Positions 31,084-41,259 of a DNA stretch of 64,000 nucleotides are shown here, one piece after another; the stretch's first letter is position 1; the number at the start of each line of letters is the position of its first letter. The translations under genes and the position numbers were made by a program. The stretch is taken from positions 10,767,969 to 10,831,968 of the forward strand of contig OX352762.1 of the NCBI GenBank assembly GCA_947095585.1, read 5' to 3'. The notes under the pieces were generated by a model. The model searched no databases. It was not told the DNA's origin and saw only the letters and a program-made list of their open reading frames with translations. This DNA comes from Nephrocerus scutellatus (lineage: Eukaryota; Arthropoda; Insecta; Diptera; Pipunculidae).

Positions 31084-33969
31084 ATGGATTCTTTGGAATA
31101 TAGCGACATTGTTGCTGAAGTCCGTGGGGTTATGGTGAGTAGCCATCAACGTCGTTGTTAGTTATATCGTACTTACAAAGATATAATGTTTAACAGACAC
31201 CGGGACGCCTGAAATTGACTGACCAACAAATTGTCTTTAAGAATAATAAGACAGGAAAAGTCGAGCAAATCTCTGCGAACGACATTGAATTTGTGAATTC
31301 GCAGAAATTTCTCGGCTCATGGGGCATTCGCGTTTTTACAAAAAACGGAACACTTCATCGCTTCTGCGGTTTTAAGGACAGCGAAAACGAAAAACTTGCG
31401 AAATTCTTCAAGAAGCAATACGCAAAGGATATGCTGGAAAAGGAGTTGTGCGTTAAAGGCTGGAATTGGGGAACAGCAAAGTTCAATGGATCTGTTCTCA
31501 GTTTCGACATGGACACGAAAACCACATTTGAAATTCCATTACATCATGTTTCGCAGTGCAATACTGGGAAAAATGAAGTTACTCTAGAGTTTCATCAAAA
31601 TGATGATGCACCAGTTGGCCTAATGGAAATGCGCTTTCACATTCCGACGAGCGATATCGCAGGTGAAAATGATCCCGTTGAAAATTTCCACAATAATGTA
31701 ATGAACAAGGCTTCGGTCATCTCTGTGTCTGGTGATGCTATTGCGATTTTTCGCGAAATTCATTGTCTTACACCTCGCGGTCGTTACGATATCAAAATCT
31801 TCTCAACATTTTTCCAATTGCATGGAAAAACATTCGACTACAAAATTCCCATGTCGACGGTTTTGCGTCTTTTCTTATTGCCACACAAAGATAATCGGCA
31901 AATGTTCTTTGTTTTATCGTTGGATCCTCCAATAAAGCAAGGTCAAACGCGATATCATTTCTTGGTGCTACTCTTTGGTCCAGAGGAGGACATAAGCATT
32001 GAGCTACCATTCAGTCCAGAGGAACTTAAAGAAAAATATGATGATAAAATACCAAAAGAATTGAATGGACCTGTGTACGAAGTAATGGGAAAGATTATGA
32101 AAGTGTTGATCAACAGAAAGATTACTGGGCCTGGTAATTTTATCGGGTAAGTGCAGCGATCTTGAAAACTATACATTGCATGACAATATTTATAACAACA
32201 TTTTGTATTATCTTTCAGCCATTCGGGAACACCAGCGGTGGGTTGTTCCTTCAAAGCGGCTGCCGGTTATTTGTACCCGCTTGAACGTGGATTTATTTAC
32301 ATACACAAACCTCCAATGCACATTCGTTTTGAAGAAATTACTTCCGTGAATTTCGCTCGAAGCGGTGGCTCAACACGTAGTTTCGATTTTGAAATTACCC
32401 TTAAATCAGGAACAATACACATCTTCAGCTCTATTGAGAAAGAAGAGTATTCTAAACTCTTCGATTTCATTCAGCAAAAAAAACTGCATGTAAACAACAT
32501 GGGTAAGAATGACAAGGGAGGCTATAAAGATGTTGACTTTGGCGATTCCGATAACGAAAATGAGCCAGATGCCTATTTGGCACGTGTTAAGGCGGAAGCT
32601 CGTGAAAAGGACTCTGATATTGATGATGATGAAGGCTCTGAAGAGGAGTCCACCGATGAAGACTTTAAACCAAACGAAAATGAATCTGACGTCGCCGAGG
32701 AGTATGACAGCAATGTTCAAAGTGAATCATCTGATGATTCGAATGCCGATGGCGATGGTGATGGGCCCGATGGTGAGAAAACGAAAAAACCTAAAAAGGA
32801 CAAAAAGGAAAAACGCGAACCCAAGGAAAAGAAGGAACGTTCTGTAAGTAGTTAATTGAAGTAAGATATTTATTTTTACAATATTAATATTAAATAATTA
32901 AAATAATGCAGAAGAAAGTATCAAAGAAAAAGGACAAAGATTCCAACAAACCAAAGCGTGCCACCACGGCGTTTATGTTGTGGCTAAATGACACGCGTGA
33001 ACAAATCAAAAAAGATAACCCAGGCATCAAAATGACCGAAATTGCCAAGAAAGCTGGTGAATTATGGAAAGATCTAAAAGACAAGTCAAAATGGGATGAA
33101 AAAGCTGCCAAGGATAAGCAACGTTATGCGGAAGAAATGAAGGAATACAATGCATCTGGGGGAGCGGCCGCACAGGGTGGCGATAAAAGCGATGATGAAG
33201 AGGGCGGTAAAAAGTCGTCGAGCGGAAAAGCACCACAGAAGCGTAAGAAGGAGTCACCCACGAAAAAATCCGCAAACACCTCCGGATCATTTAAGAGCAA
33301 AGAGTACATTTCCGAAGATGATTCGATGTCGGGCGATTCAACAGCAGAAAAAAAGGCGAAGAAGGTAAAAACTCTTGGTAAAATGTTACTACTAATCCCG
33401 TCAATGTATGAAATTCTCCATTCTTTAATAGGATGATAAAGAAGATGCCGATTCTGCACCTGATTCCGAAGCCGAGGTTAAAGAAAAGAAACCAGCGGTA
33501 AGTTGAAGTTAGCACTATTAATGCCAGTTAAGTCATACAACATGCCTTCCTTTTTTTTTAGTCCAAAAAGAGTACTGCCGAAAAGCCTAAGCCTGCTTCA
33601 AAAAAGAAAACACAGCAGTCAGAAAGTGAGAATGAAGAAGATTCCGGGGATGACGAAGAGGTTGTTGAAATTTTACTACTAATTCCGTCAATGTATGCAA
33701 TTCTCCATTCTTTAATAGGATGATAAAGAAGATGCCGATTCTGCACCTGATTCCGAAGCCGAGGTCAAAGAAAATATTTCAGCGGTAGGTTGAAGTTAGC
33801 ACTGTTAGTTCCAGTTAAGTCATACAACTTGCCCCTTCCTTTGTTTTAGTCCAAAAAGAGTACTGCCGAAAAGCCTAAGCCAGCTTCAAAAAAGAAAGCA
33901 CAGCCAGAAAGTGAGAATGAAGAAGATTCCGGGGACGAAGAAGATGCAAGTGAAGTTGAAAGCGATTGA
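31084..33969 (+). CDS. Ssrp: FACT complex subunit Ssrp (SSRP1), HMG-box protein
   Basis: The exons are 31084-31134, 31197-32146, 32219-32843, 32912-33364, then duplicated pairs 33432-33497 / 33562-33660 and 33719-33784 / 33850-33969. With one copy of each last exon the protein has 754 residues (fly Ssrp is about 720). SSRP1 pairs with SPT16 (dre4) in FACT, the histone chaperone that loosens H2A-H2B during transcription and replication in the nucleus. The N-terminus (SDIVAEVRGVMTPGRL) and double PH domains (to about residue 450) are well conserved, with TPRGRYDIK and FSTFFQLHGKTFDYK. A long acidic segment follows (about 470-540), then a basic linker and one HMG box at about 555-622 (KRATTAFMLWLNDTREQIKK). 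The tail is basic/acidic and Ser-rich. The frame has no breaks before the duplicated exons. Confidence 0.95.
33382..33969 (+). repeat. Tandem duplication of last two Ssrp exons
   Basis: A segment of about 285 bp (intron end, exon, intron, exon) is present twice in tandem, at about 33382-33662 and 33672-33969. Both copies share ATTCTCCATTCTTTAATAGG, GATGCCGATTCTGCACCTGA and TCCAAAAAGAGTACTGCCG. Coding exons of 66 and 99 bp (copy 1) and 66 and 120 bp (copy 2) are all multiples of three. Every choice of copies therefore keeps the frame. The end of the first 99 bp exon lacks a good donor (GAG|GTTGTT); read-through would stop at 33721. Confidence 0.9.
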
Positions 33970-34092
33970 AGTGGTCCTCTTTATTTTATGTTGCTGTAAA
34001 GATTCTGCAAGCGTCTCTCTTTTTTCTAATTTAATTGAAGACATTTATTTTTTACATGTCACTCACCCCACGTAAAAACCCCAAGAATATGT

Positions 34093-34098
34093 AATAAA
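34093..34098 (+). terminator. Ssrp polyadenylation signal
   Basis: AATAAA lies 124 bp after the Ssrp stop codon and is followed by a T/GT-rich stretch (TATAGTTGTTTTGTTTTTT), the normal arrangement for a metazoan 3' end. Confidence 0.65.
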
Positions 34099-34327
34099 AT
34101 TTTTATGTACTATATAGTTGTTTTGTTTTTTAAATAGCACGCCTGGTTTTAATTTATTTATGGTTAACAATTACCGGAACGTACACCTTTATAATTTATG
34201 CCAACTTTTGCCTTGTTATTCGGGTGGCATCTTTGATTTTTATATTTTCATTAAATTTAAAAAAAAAATTAAAGCTAGGTTATAGTGTATGAATTTTACA
34301 GCTGTCCTGTCCATTTTTTCTCGCACG

Positions 34328-36441
34328 CCAAAAAAGTAAATCAAGCGTAATTAGCGCATTACCGCGAAAATATAGGGATCTGAACCGGCAATATAGCACA
34401 GTCTACCAACTCGCTCGTAAGCTTGCCAACAAGAAACAACACATCAACTACCCTATAAAGGCAATAGACGGCTCTTTGATCCCTATGAAGGAACAACAAT
34501 TAACCCGCAGGATAGAACATTTTAAGAATGTTTTGAATTTTACTTCGCCAGGCACGTCCATCAACCCACATATGCACCCTAATATGCTACTTAACATCAC
34601 CGCGCATAACCAAAGTGATCTGCTCTATAATAGCTAGGCGCCTACGGAATGCGTTAGAGCCAATTTTGAGAAATGAACAAGCAGGATATCGCCCAAACCG
34701 TTCTTGTACGGTTCAATTTAACACCCTTCGTATAATCATTAAATAGTCAGTTGAATATCGCTCTCCTCTTATATGGTTTTTGTAGATTTTAAACGCGCTT
34801 TTGATAGCGTAGTCCGAAACATGATGTAGATTTTGGCTAGCTATGGTGTTCCGGAAGAACTCATTAACATTAACGCTGTTACTCGACTCAATATGCCGCG
34901 TCATCTTGGCTTCCCTTTCAACATCTACTCGGGAGTCAAGCATGGTTGCACCCTCTCACCATTGCTTTTCTTAATTGTTATCGACTGGGTGATGAAAATA
35001 GTAACCCGTACCCCATCGGGTGTGCCATGAAATGTTTTTTACCGCCTAGGAGACCTGGACTATGCCGATGATATCTGTATCTTATCATAATCGCTAGGTG
35101 ACATGAAGCGAAAATTAAACTCAATAGAACTCCACGCTAACAAATTAACGTCTCAAAAACAAAACTACTTCGCGTTATCGCTAGTGGAACATGTGATCTC
35201 TCGATTGACGGACACCAGATAGAGGAAGTCGATAAGTTTTGTTATTTGGGCAGCTGGATGTCAAAAAATGGTGGTGCTGACTCGGATGTGTGCTCTCGTG
35301 TAAACAAGACGCTCCTATAGTATGCTAAATAATATCTGGAACTCCTCGCAAATCTCCCGGAATCTGAAGCTAACGATCTTCACATCTAACGTTCTTTCAT
35401 TATTCTTGTGTGGCTGCGAAACATGGAAAGTCACAGAGTCAATTGCGACGCTCCTCCAAGTCTTCGTCAACAAGTGCTTAATGAGGATACTGAGAATAAG
35501 ATGGCCGGACATTATCACCAATCAAGACTTGCGGATAGTAACGCAGCAGGAAGCAATCGCGATCACCATCAGACGTCGAAAATGGAGCTGGATTGGCCGC
35601 ACTTTGAGAAAGCCAGCGGACGATATTACGAAATTAGCGCTCAACTGGAATCCTCAAGGAAACCGTCGAGTTGGCCGTCCTAGCAAGACATGGAAAAGGA
35701 CAATAGAAAAGTAAGCAATATCCCATGGGACCGAGTGGCGTCTCTTGAAACCTCAGGCGTTAAATCGAGTTCGTTGGCGGGCGTTTGTAAAAGCCCTATG
35801 CTCCCCCGCGGAGTTAAGGAAAGAAAGAATGATGCATTGATTAAAGCATTGGACTCGCATCATTTTTGGTTTCGTGATCTTTTTCCGTTTTGCTTGTTCA
35901 ATGAATCAGAGAGAATTTTAAGAAAATAAATTGGAACCGGCTACAAACGAGAGGAATGTGATAAATTGTAAATCACATTCCTTCGATTTTTTAATTTTAA
36001 TAAAGGGCATAGCCCACCATTTTGCCGTGATGTAAAGGTCCTAGCCCATAGAGTCCGTTGCGTCAGTTGCGTCGACGTATTCGTTGACGTTGCCGTATGT
36101 GACGCAAAATGGTGACCCAATGAACACGTTGTCGTCGTACAGGCAAACAACAACAAATGCCAAAATAAACTTCAAACTGGTATGCGAGAGAACTGTCAAA
36201 GCACTTGCCGGAGAGAAATGTTGAAAGTTGGTCAACTTTTTGCTTTGTTTCCGTCACATGCCTTGCCTATGGGATACTTCCCATAAGAACGTGTGTATTT
36301 TATCGATCTGTCAGTTGCTTACTACGCCACAACGGACGCAACGGATTCTATGGAATACGCCACAACGGATTCTGTGGGATGGGCCCTTAAGTCATTCAGG
36401 GAGTTCTCCCTTGGCTATAAGTTATCATAAAATAAAAAAAG
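34328..36441 (+). pseudogene. Old LINE insertion (ETWKVT family) between Ssrp and UPF0598
   Basis: The sequence translates in broken frames to a LINE reverse transcriptase: RNALEPILRNEQAGYRPNRS, LASYGVPEELININAVTR, SGVKHGCTLSPLLF, LDYADDICIL (active-site YADD), CGCETWKVTESIATLLQVFV, IRRRKWSWIGRTLRKP and GRPSKTWKRT. The 3' untranslated part ends in an A-rich tail (ATAAAATAAAAAAAG). Similar 29 bp sequences containing CATTTTTTCTCGCA lie at both edges (34299-34327 and 36442-36470) and look like an aged target duplication. A MITE sits in the 3' untranslated part. Confidence 0.75.
36036..36390. repeat. MITE nested in LINE 3' end
   Basis: Left TAAAGGTCCTAGCCCATAGA and right (reverse complement) TTAAGGGCCCATCCCACAGA continue into GTCCGTTGCG / ATCCGTTGTG, an imperfect 32 bp inverted repeat. 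The uninterrupted counterpart is seen in the LINE tail at 44750-44892 (GCCGTGGCGCAAGTCATTC), so the insertion point is clear. Confidence 0.6.
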
Positions 36442-36867
36442 CAGCCGTCCTGCTCATTTTTTCTCGCAGGGCTCAAGTAACGTTATAAAACATGGTTTAC
36501 GAACATTGATTTGGAAAAATCAGTGAAATCATAACTAAAATGTTATGTTGGAAATTCACACAATCTTGTAGGGCTTAAGTATTATGTTTTTCCATGGTGA
36601 GAGCACCCTCATTAAAATATTCATACATTTCTTCAAATCTAACGACAAATAATAAATTTCTTTATGATTTTGTTTATTAGCTCATACAAGAGGTTAATGC
36701 ACCGTGTGTAAAGGCTGGAATCAAACAGCTGTTTACTGGTGACAGTAGAGATAAACGAACTTTTTCTAGTCACGACTTCAATCAAAACAAAATTTGATTT
36801 CTGACAGGAGCACGGTGCTAGCGTTCTCTTTGGTTTCTTCTGCTTAAACGTAAACTAGTTAGCTAGC

Positions 36868-37656
36868 ATGTTGAACATGCTAGCAAAATCAAAACAATTT
36901 CATGGTTTCTCATCGAAATGTTTAATACCATTCTACCGATATATTAGCTATGTCCAAGGACAAGAACCAGAACCAAAAATTCGGGAATATTTTTATTATA
37001 TCGATCATGAGGGAATGGTAAGCAATACTGACAACCAGAATATGTTAATTAAACGGTGAAACACTTAATACCTTATGCAGCTCTTTCTCGACGACTCTAA
37101 AATTAAAAATTTCACTTCATGCTTCAAAGAGAAGAAATTTTTAAAGTTTTTCTTCAGTAGGATAAAATGCAACGAAACTTCGAGATATCAAAATGATTTC
37201 CCATTTATATCACTCTGTGGTCGAGAGAGAAACTTTATTCGCTGTGACGATCTTCCAATAGTCTATACACACATTCTCACAGACGATCAAGGTTGGTGCA
37301 CCGTCGGTTCTTTATATGTTAAAATATAATGTATAAACCCAATATAATACATAAAAATGGTTATCAAAATTCTAGGAAAGGACAAGATTTCTTACGGCCA
37401 TGCAGGTAATGAACTCTTGTTCGACTTTCAACCTAAAAAGATCTACATGAATCCTCAAACGGGTCGGGTCTATCATCCAGCTTGGGAGAATGTTGGAAAT
37501 ATTGGACTTATTCGCTCGAAATTGTCAATTGAATTGAGTCGTAATTTTGAATTCTTTAATGGTGAACAGAATCCACCAACACATTTTCTATGGAACGGAG
37601 AGCGTATAGCCTTAGACAATGAATGGGTTAAATATACGATTAAGAAACAATTGTAA
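36868..37656 (+). CDS. UPF0598 protein (CG30010 / C8orf82-like)
   Basis: The exons are 36868-37017, 37081-37291 and 37376-37656, with GT/AG borders and phases 0 and 1, giving 213 residues, the usual family length. Conserved blocks are YVQGQEPEPKIREYFYYIDH, EGM|LFLDDSKIKNFTSCFK, FISLCGRERNFIRCDD, HAGNELLFDFQPKKIYM and FLWNGERIALDNEWV. The second intron uses a GTTGGT donor, but joining restores the family sequence. The first ~30 residues are basic and hydroxylated with few acids, consistent with a mitochondrial targeting sequence; human C8orf82 is reported as mitochondrial. Its biochemical role is unknown. The gene is tail-to-tail with the AN1 gene, 135 bp between stops. Confidence 0.92.
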
Positions 37657-37791
37657 TCTAAAATCTTACAATATACTTTTTTGTCGTCACTGTTTAAATC
37701 AACTTATCTAGTATGTACTTGAGTAAAAAGAAAATTATTACATTTGAAAATATTTTTACTAAAACAAAAAAAAAAAAGTTTTTTATTTTGA

Positions 37792-38364
37792 TTACTGCTT
37801 TCCCTTTTTCTTCTTGCCATTACTTGTACCGCCTCCCGTCTTTTGCGTTCGGTTTATCTGCATGTCTTTAAGCTTTGTCTGCAATTTTGTCTTAGCTTGC
37901 GCTAGCTCTTGTTCTTTGCGTATCGTTTTCATTGGCTTAGGATGGAGAAATTTCTTGCGCTCATCTTTTTTAACCGCTTCGCCACAGCCATGTACTTCAG
38001 GAAGTCCATGCTTGAAGCAAAATTTTTTTCGACAGAGATCACAATTCTGTCCCATTAGGCTAGTTTTTGTTTTGCATCTCTGGAAGTCGCACAAATTATC
38101 GACATCTTTCACAGCAGTTAGCACATCGTCAAGTCGCATCTCAACAATTCGGTTCGGTATTTTATCCAATAATTCTAGTGTGTCGTTTGTGCCATAATCA
38201 GGTTTTCGACCAGCTTCACAAGGGAAAAGTTCTTCAATCGATTTTTCAGCTGATTGCAGAGATTCATCCTGTGCCTTTGGGTTTTCAGTGGAAAAATCGG
38301 CTTCCACTTTCTTATTTCGTTTATCTAAAAAGTTCTCTTCCTTGTTATTATATACGTACAAAAA
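37792..38364 (-). CDS. AN1-type zinc finger protein (SMUBP-2 C-terminal type)
   Basis: The minus-strand frame gives about 190 residues. The AN1 zinc finger (about residues 92-128) reads LCDFQRCKTKTSLMGQNCDL, then CRKKFCFKHGLPEVHGCGEA, with the C/C/C/C/C/H/H/C ligand spacing. It is followed by the basic helix region KTIRKEQELAQAKTKLQTKL and a Lys/Gly-rich tail (NGKKKKGKQ). This resembles the C-terminal AN1 region of the helicase IGHMBP2/SMUBP-2, but no helicase is present. It is probably a small nucleic-acid-binding protein, and its function is unknown. The start is unclear: no ATG is in frame at the 5' end. An ATG with a good context (38386-38384) lies one frame away, separated by a run of five T, so either an upstream exon or a one-base sequence error is likely. 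Confidence 0.8.
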   Translation of the reverse strand, partial: FLYVYNNKEENFLDKRNKKVEADFSTENPKAQDESLQSAEKSIEELFPCEAGRKPDYGTNDTLELLDKIPNRIVEMRLDDVLTAVKDVDNLCDFQRCKTKTSLMGQNCDLCRKKFCFKHGLPEVHGCGEAVKKDERKKFLHPKPMKTIRKEQELAQAKTKLQTKLKDMQINRTQKTGGGTSNGKKKKGKQ

Positions 38365-38399
38365 CCTGATTACTTTTACCTGCCATTTATTTAATTTTA

Positions 38400-39100
38400 A
38401 TTTTGAAATTTCTTTGTTTATACAAATGGAGAATTTGGTTTGTTAAATGTCAAATAACAAAAATAAACAGAATTGCTGTCAAAAGTCTTCAACACTTTTA
38501 TGCCGTTTTTTTTTTAATCTGGCGCAGATTGATTTTTTGGCTGTCAAGTTGTTTGTTTTTCCGAAAAACGGATTTCCCTTCTAACAGATATTGATAATTT
38601 GGGAGATTGACCCCTCTTTTCATAAACTGCAAAAACAAACCATGCAGCAAAACATTGTAAACAAAAGATTATCGGCTTTCATGTTCGTTTTTTCGATTCG
38701 ATTCTGTCATTAAAGTTACAAAGAAAGAAAACACATCACACAACACTAAATTTGTATGCTATACACCTCGTACGTATACGAACTCAATTGTCACTTTTCA
38801 CTTTCCGACTCGCTTTTTGCGACCAAAATCGGCCTTCTGGTATATCTGTGTTGATTTACGTGATAACCAGCAAAGTTCACTACTTATCGGCTTATTACTC
38901 AAATCTCTGTGATGACTTACGGGATTTGAAGTAATTTACCGACACTGTTACGACTGAGTTACGGGGTGTTTTGCTAAACTGTCACGAGCGGCTACTGTTC
39001 TTTACAAACAAATTCCACTCGCTTGGTACTTTTAGTCACAAGGTACCTCTGTGATTGCTATTTCGATGCTATATTACACTATGTGAAAGCAATATAGCAA
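38400..39100. other. Intergenic stretch without recognised features
   Basis: AT-rich sequence between the AN1 gene and repeat B. It probably contains the AN1 gene promoter at its left end. I see no coding signal or structured repeat. Confidence 0.4.
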
Positions 39101-39104
39101 GTAG

Positions 39105-39232
39105 TGTAGTGTGGCTTTCGTTTGATGTTTCCCCTTTTTTAGCGAGTGCAGTTCTTTTTGGACGTCAAACGAACAAAACAAGTGCACTGGCTCTATTTGT
39201 GTTTGTGGTTGCTGTCACAAATATAAAGTCAA
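39105..39232 (-). repeat. Dispersed repeat B, copy 2
   Basis: The reverse complement matches 25110-25240, with 31 bp exact around AGTGCACTTGTTTTGTTCG. Its edges align at both sides (GCCACAC and ATTTGTG), suggesting a discrete element of about 125-200 bp. Confidence 0.6.
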
Positions 39233-40130
39233 AATGGCAGCACAATGACAATGTTTTGTTGGTGTGTATAGATATGCTCGGCCAAAAAACTTCGAGTAGA
39301 AAATTTTACCTCAGAACTACACTCAGTGAAATTTTTTAAATCTAAAGAACAACAAGATGACAATTTTTTGACATTCATTTCAATATTTCTCACTCGGTGT
39401 AATTTTTTCCATTAAACGAACGCATAGGTGAACACAGTCCTGATAATATAACTTTTATAACAGCGAGTACGATTTTAGTCTGTCAATGTTAAAAGTCAAA
39501 TTACGTATTGGAAAGTGCTTTTTTGTAGCTTGGAAATTCCTTTCTGCAAAGACAACAACTATATACATATTAATTTATTATTACTTCTTATTTTTGCGGC
39601 GTCGCCGGCTTTGAACAATTTACAAAAATTTCGTAAAGTTCAATCAGGCAAGAAGGCTGGTAGGCTGGTCTCTGTAAAATTGGGCTTTTCTTTTGTAGTA
39701 GAGTGTCGCAGAAGCTGGCAGAAGCACGAGCACGACTACTCCACAGTCACACTCAACAGTCAACAGTCTTCATTGCTACTGATAACACATTAACACGATC
39801 AATGTTCGGTCTGTTCGGATGATGCGGTATTTTTAATGGTATTGCAAATTCTAATTATTGAATTCTCTAACCATGATTCCTCGTCTCACAAAGTCTCAAT
39901 GGATTATTTTTGCAATTGCCTCTCTTTAGTTATTAGGAATTTAGGATTCTGCTTGCGAATGTCAAATTGCCGTTGTTGATTCCATTCAAAGAATACAAAG
40001 ACAAATGCTGGTTCTGATGATCTGAATAGTATGTACAATGTATTGACACAAAAGAGTCGCTTGGTAGCAACCCGAACGTTAAAAACTTTCGGCTAAAGTT
40101 TATACATATTTTAATTTCAGTTCAGTGGTT

Positions 40131-40272
40131 CAGTCTGACGTGATACTTGGTGCGAGTGGGTCGTTTGTTGTAATAACTTGGAAGCAGTGAAGAAAAGTGA
40201 AGAAACGCACGTAAAAAATAAATATATTTTTATTAATTTCGTTGCAAAAAATAATAATATAAAATATCAGGT
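40131..40272 (+). promoter_or_regulatory. Candidate Inr+DPE core promoter and noncoding first exon
   Basis: TCAGTC at 40130-40135 matches the fly initiator TCAKTY, with A+1 at 40132. GGTCG at 40159-40163 matches the downstream promoter element RGWYV exactly at +28 to +32. A second initiator-like TCAGTTC lies 13 bp upstream. There is no TATA box. The transcribed sequence has no ATG-led frame of note and meets a donor CAG|GTGTAAGT at about 40271. No coding exon follows within the window, so the gene would have a very long first intron, or the transcript is noncoding. Confidence 0.4.
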
Positions 40273-41250
40273 GTAAGTTTTATAATTGGAATTACAAGTG
40301 CCTACATAATATTAAAAGCTACATTTGAGACTTTTAGTCTGAACCTCAACTCTGAACAAGGACTGCAACTAAAATATTTGTCAACTGCTGATGTACGTAC
40401 AAAAATGTATTTATGTATTTTTATATAGGCTGCATGAAGAGTATTTATACCAAATGTTTAAAAAGCAAAAAAATTTCTTTTAAAATTAAACTATTGCGAC
40501 TTGTTTAACTAAATGAACGAACGTATAGAAAGCAATGCAAGTTAACAGTTTTGTTAACACGATAACAAAAATGTGCATTACAAGTATATTACAAGTACAA
40601 GGAGCAAATCGTTATCATTATAATGTGAACAAACAAGCTGTCATACACTAGTGGTATTTTAAACATATTGTTGCTAGTAGGAAAATGTTAAATAACATAT
40701 GTTGAACTACGTCGATTGCATAATTTTGGCTAACCGACTGTGCTTTTTCTTCGGGATTTATTTTTATATATTTGCACATGCCGTATTTCATTTAATTTCC
40801 ACGATTTTATATATATAGTAAGTGTGTGTGTCCATCCCCAGTTATAATTATATTGACAAGTGCTCCTTTCTCCTGTGTCAGTTTACCTTTTAATCGAAAA
40901 TAACAAGTATGAAAAGCCGATAAGAACAATGTATTAACTGCCAAAAAACAGCAGGGTGTTACATCAAAAGACTAACAGAGCTCTCACGATAAAGAACTTA
41001 AGACTCACAAGATTGTATCGATTTTGGTTTTGAGAAAAGTAATAGTTTTGCTCGTTATGTTGATAAAAAAATACAGAATGAAGTTAGCAACATATTAGAA
41101 GAAACTTACTTTGTCACCTTGAATGAAGATTTTCCCACCAGAAATTACACCAGTTGCCTTATCCACTGAACGCTATATCTGGTGAGGAGGCTTCCGTGAC
41201 ATTGTGGTTAGTGCCCTCCGGCTTGCCGAGCGTTGCGATAACCGGAGATC
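40273..41250. other. Intergenic or intronic stretch, nothing recognised
   Basis: AT-rich sequence after the candidate first exon. No coding, RNA-gene or repeat signature was found. Confidence 0.4.
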
Positions 41251-41259
41251 CTAGTGGCT

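Noticed and set aside
32406..32720. Minus-strand open frame in Ssrp
   Set aside because: A shadow of the acidic Asp/Glu codons of Ssrp on the other strand.
37814..38197. 127-residue plus-strand open frame
   Set aside because: Antisense shadow of the AN1 zinc-finger gene, which has clear zinc ligands in the minus frame.
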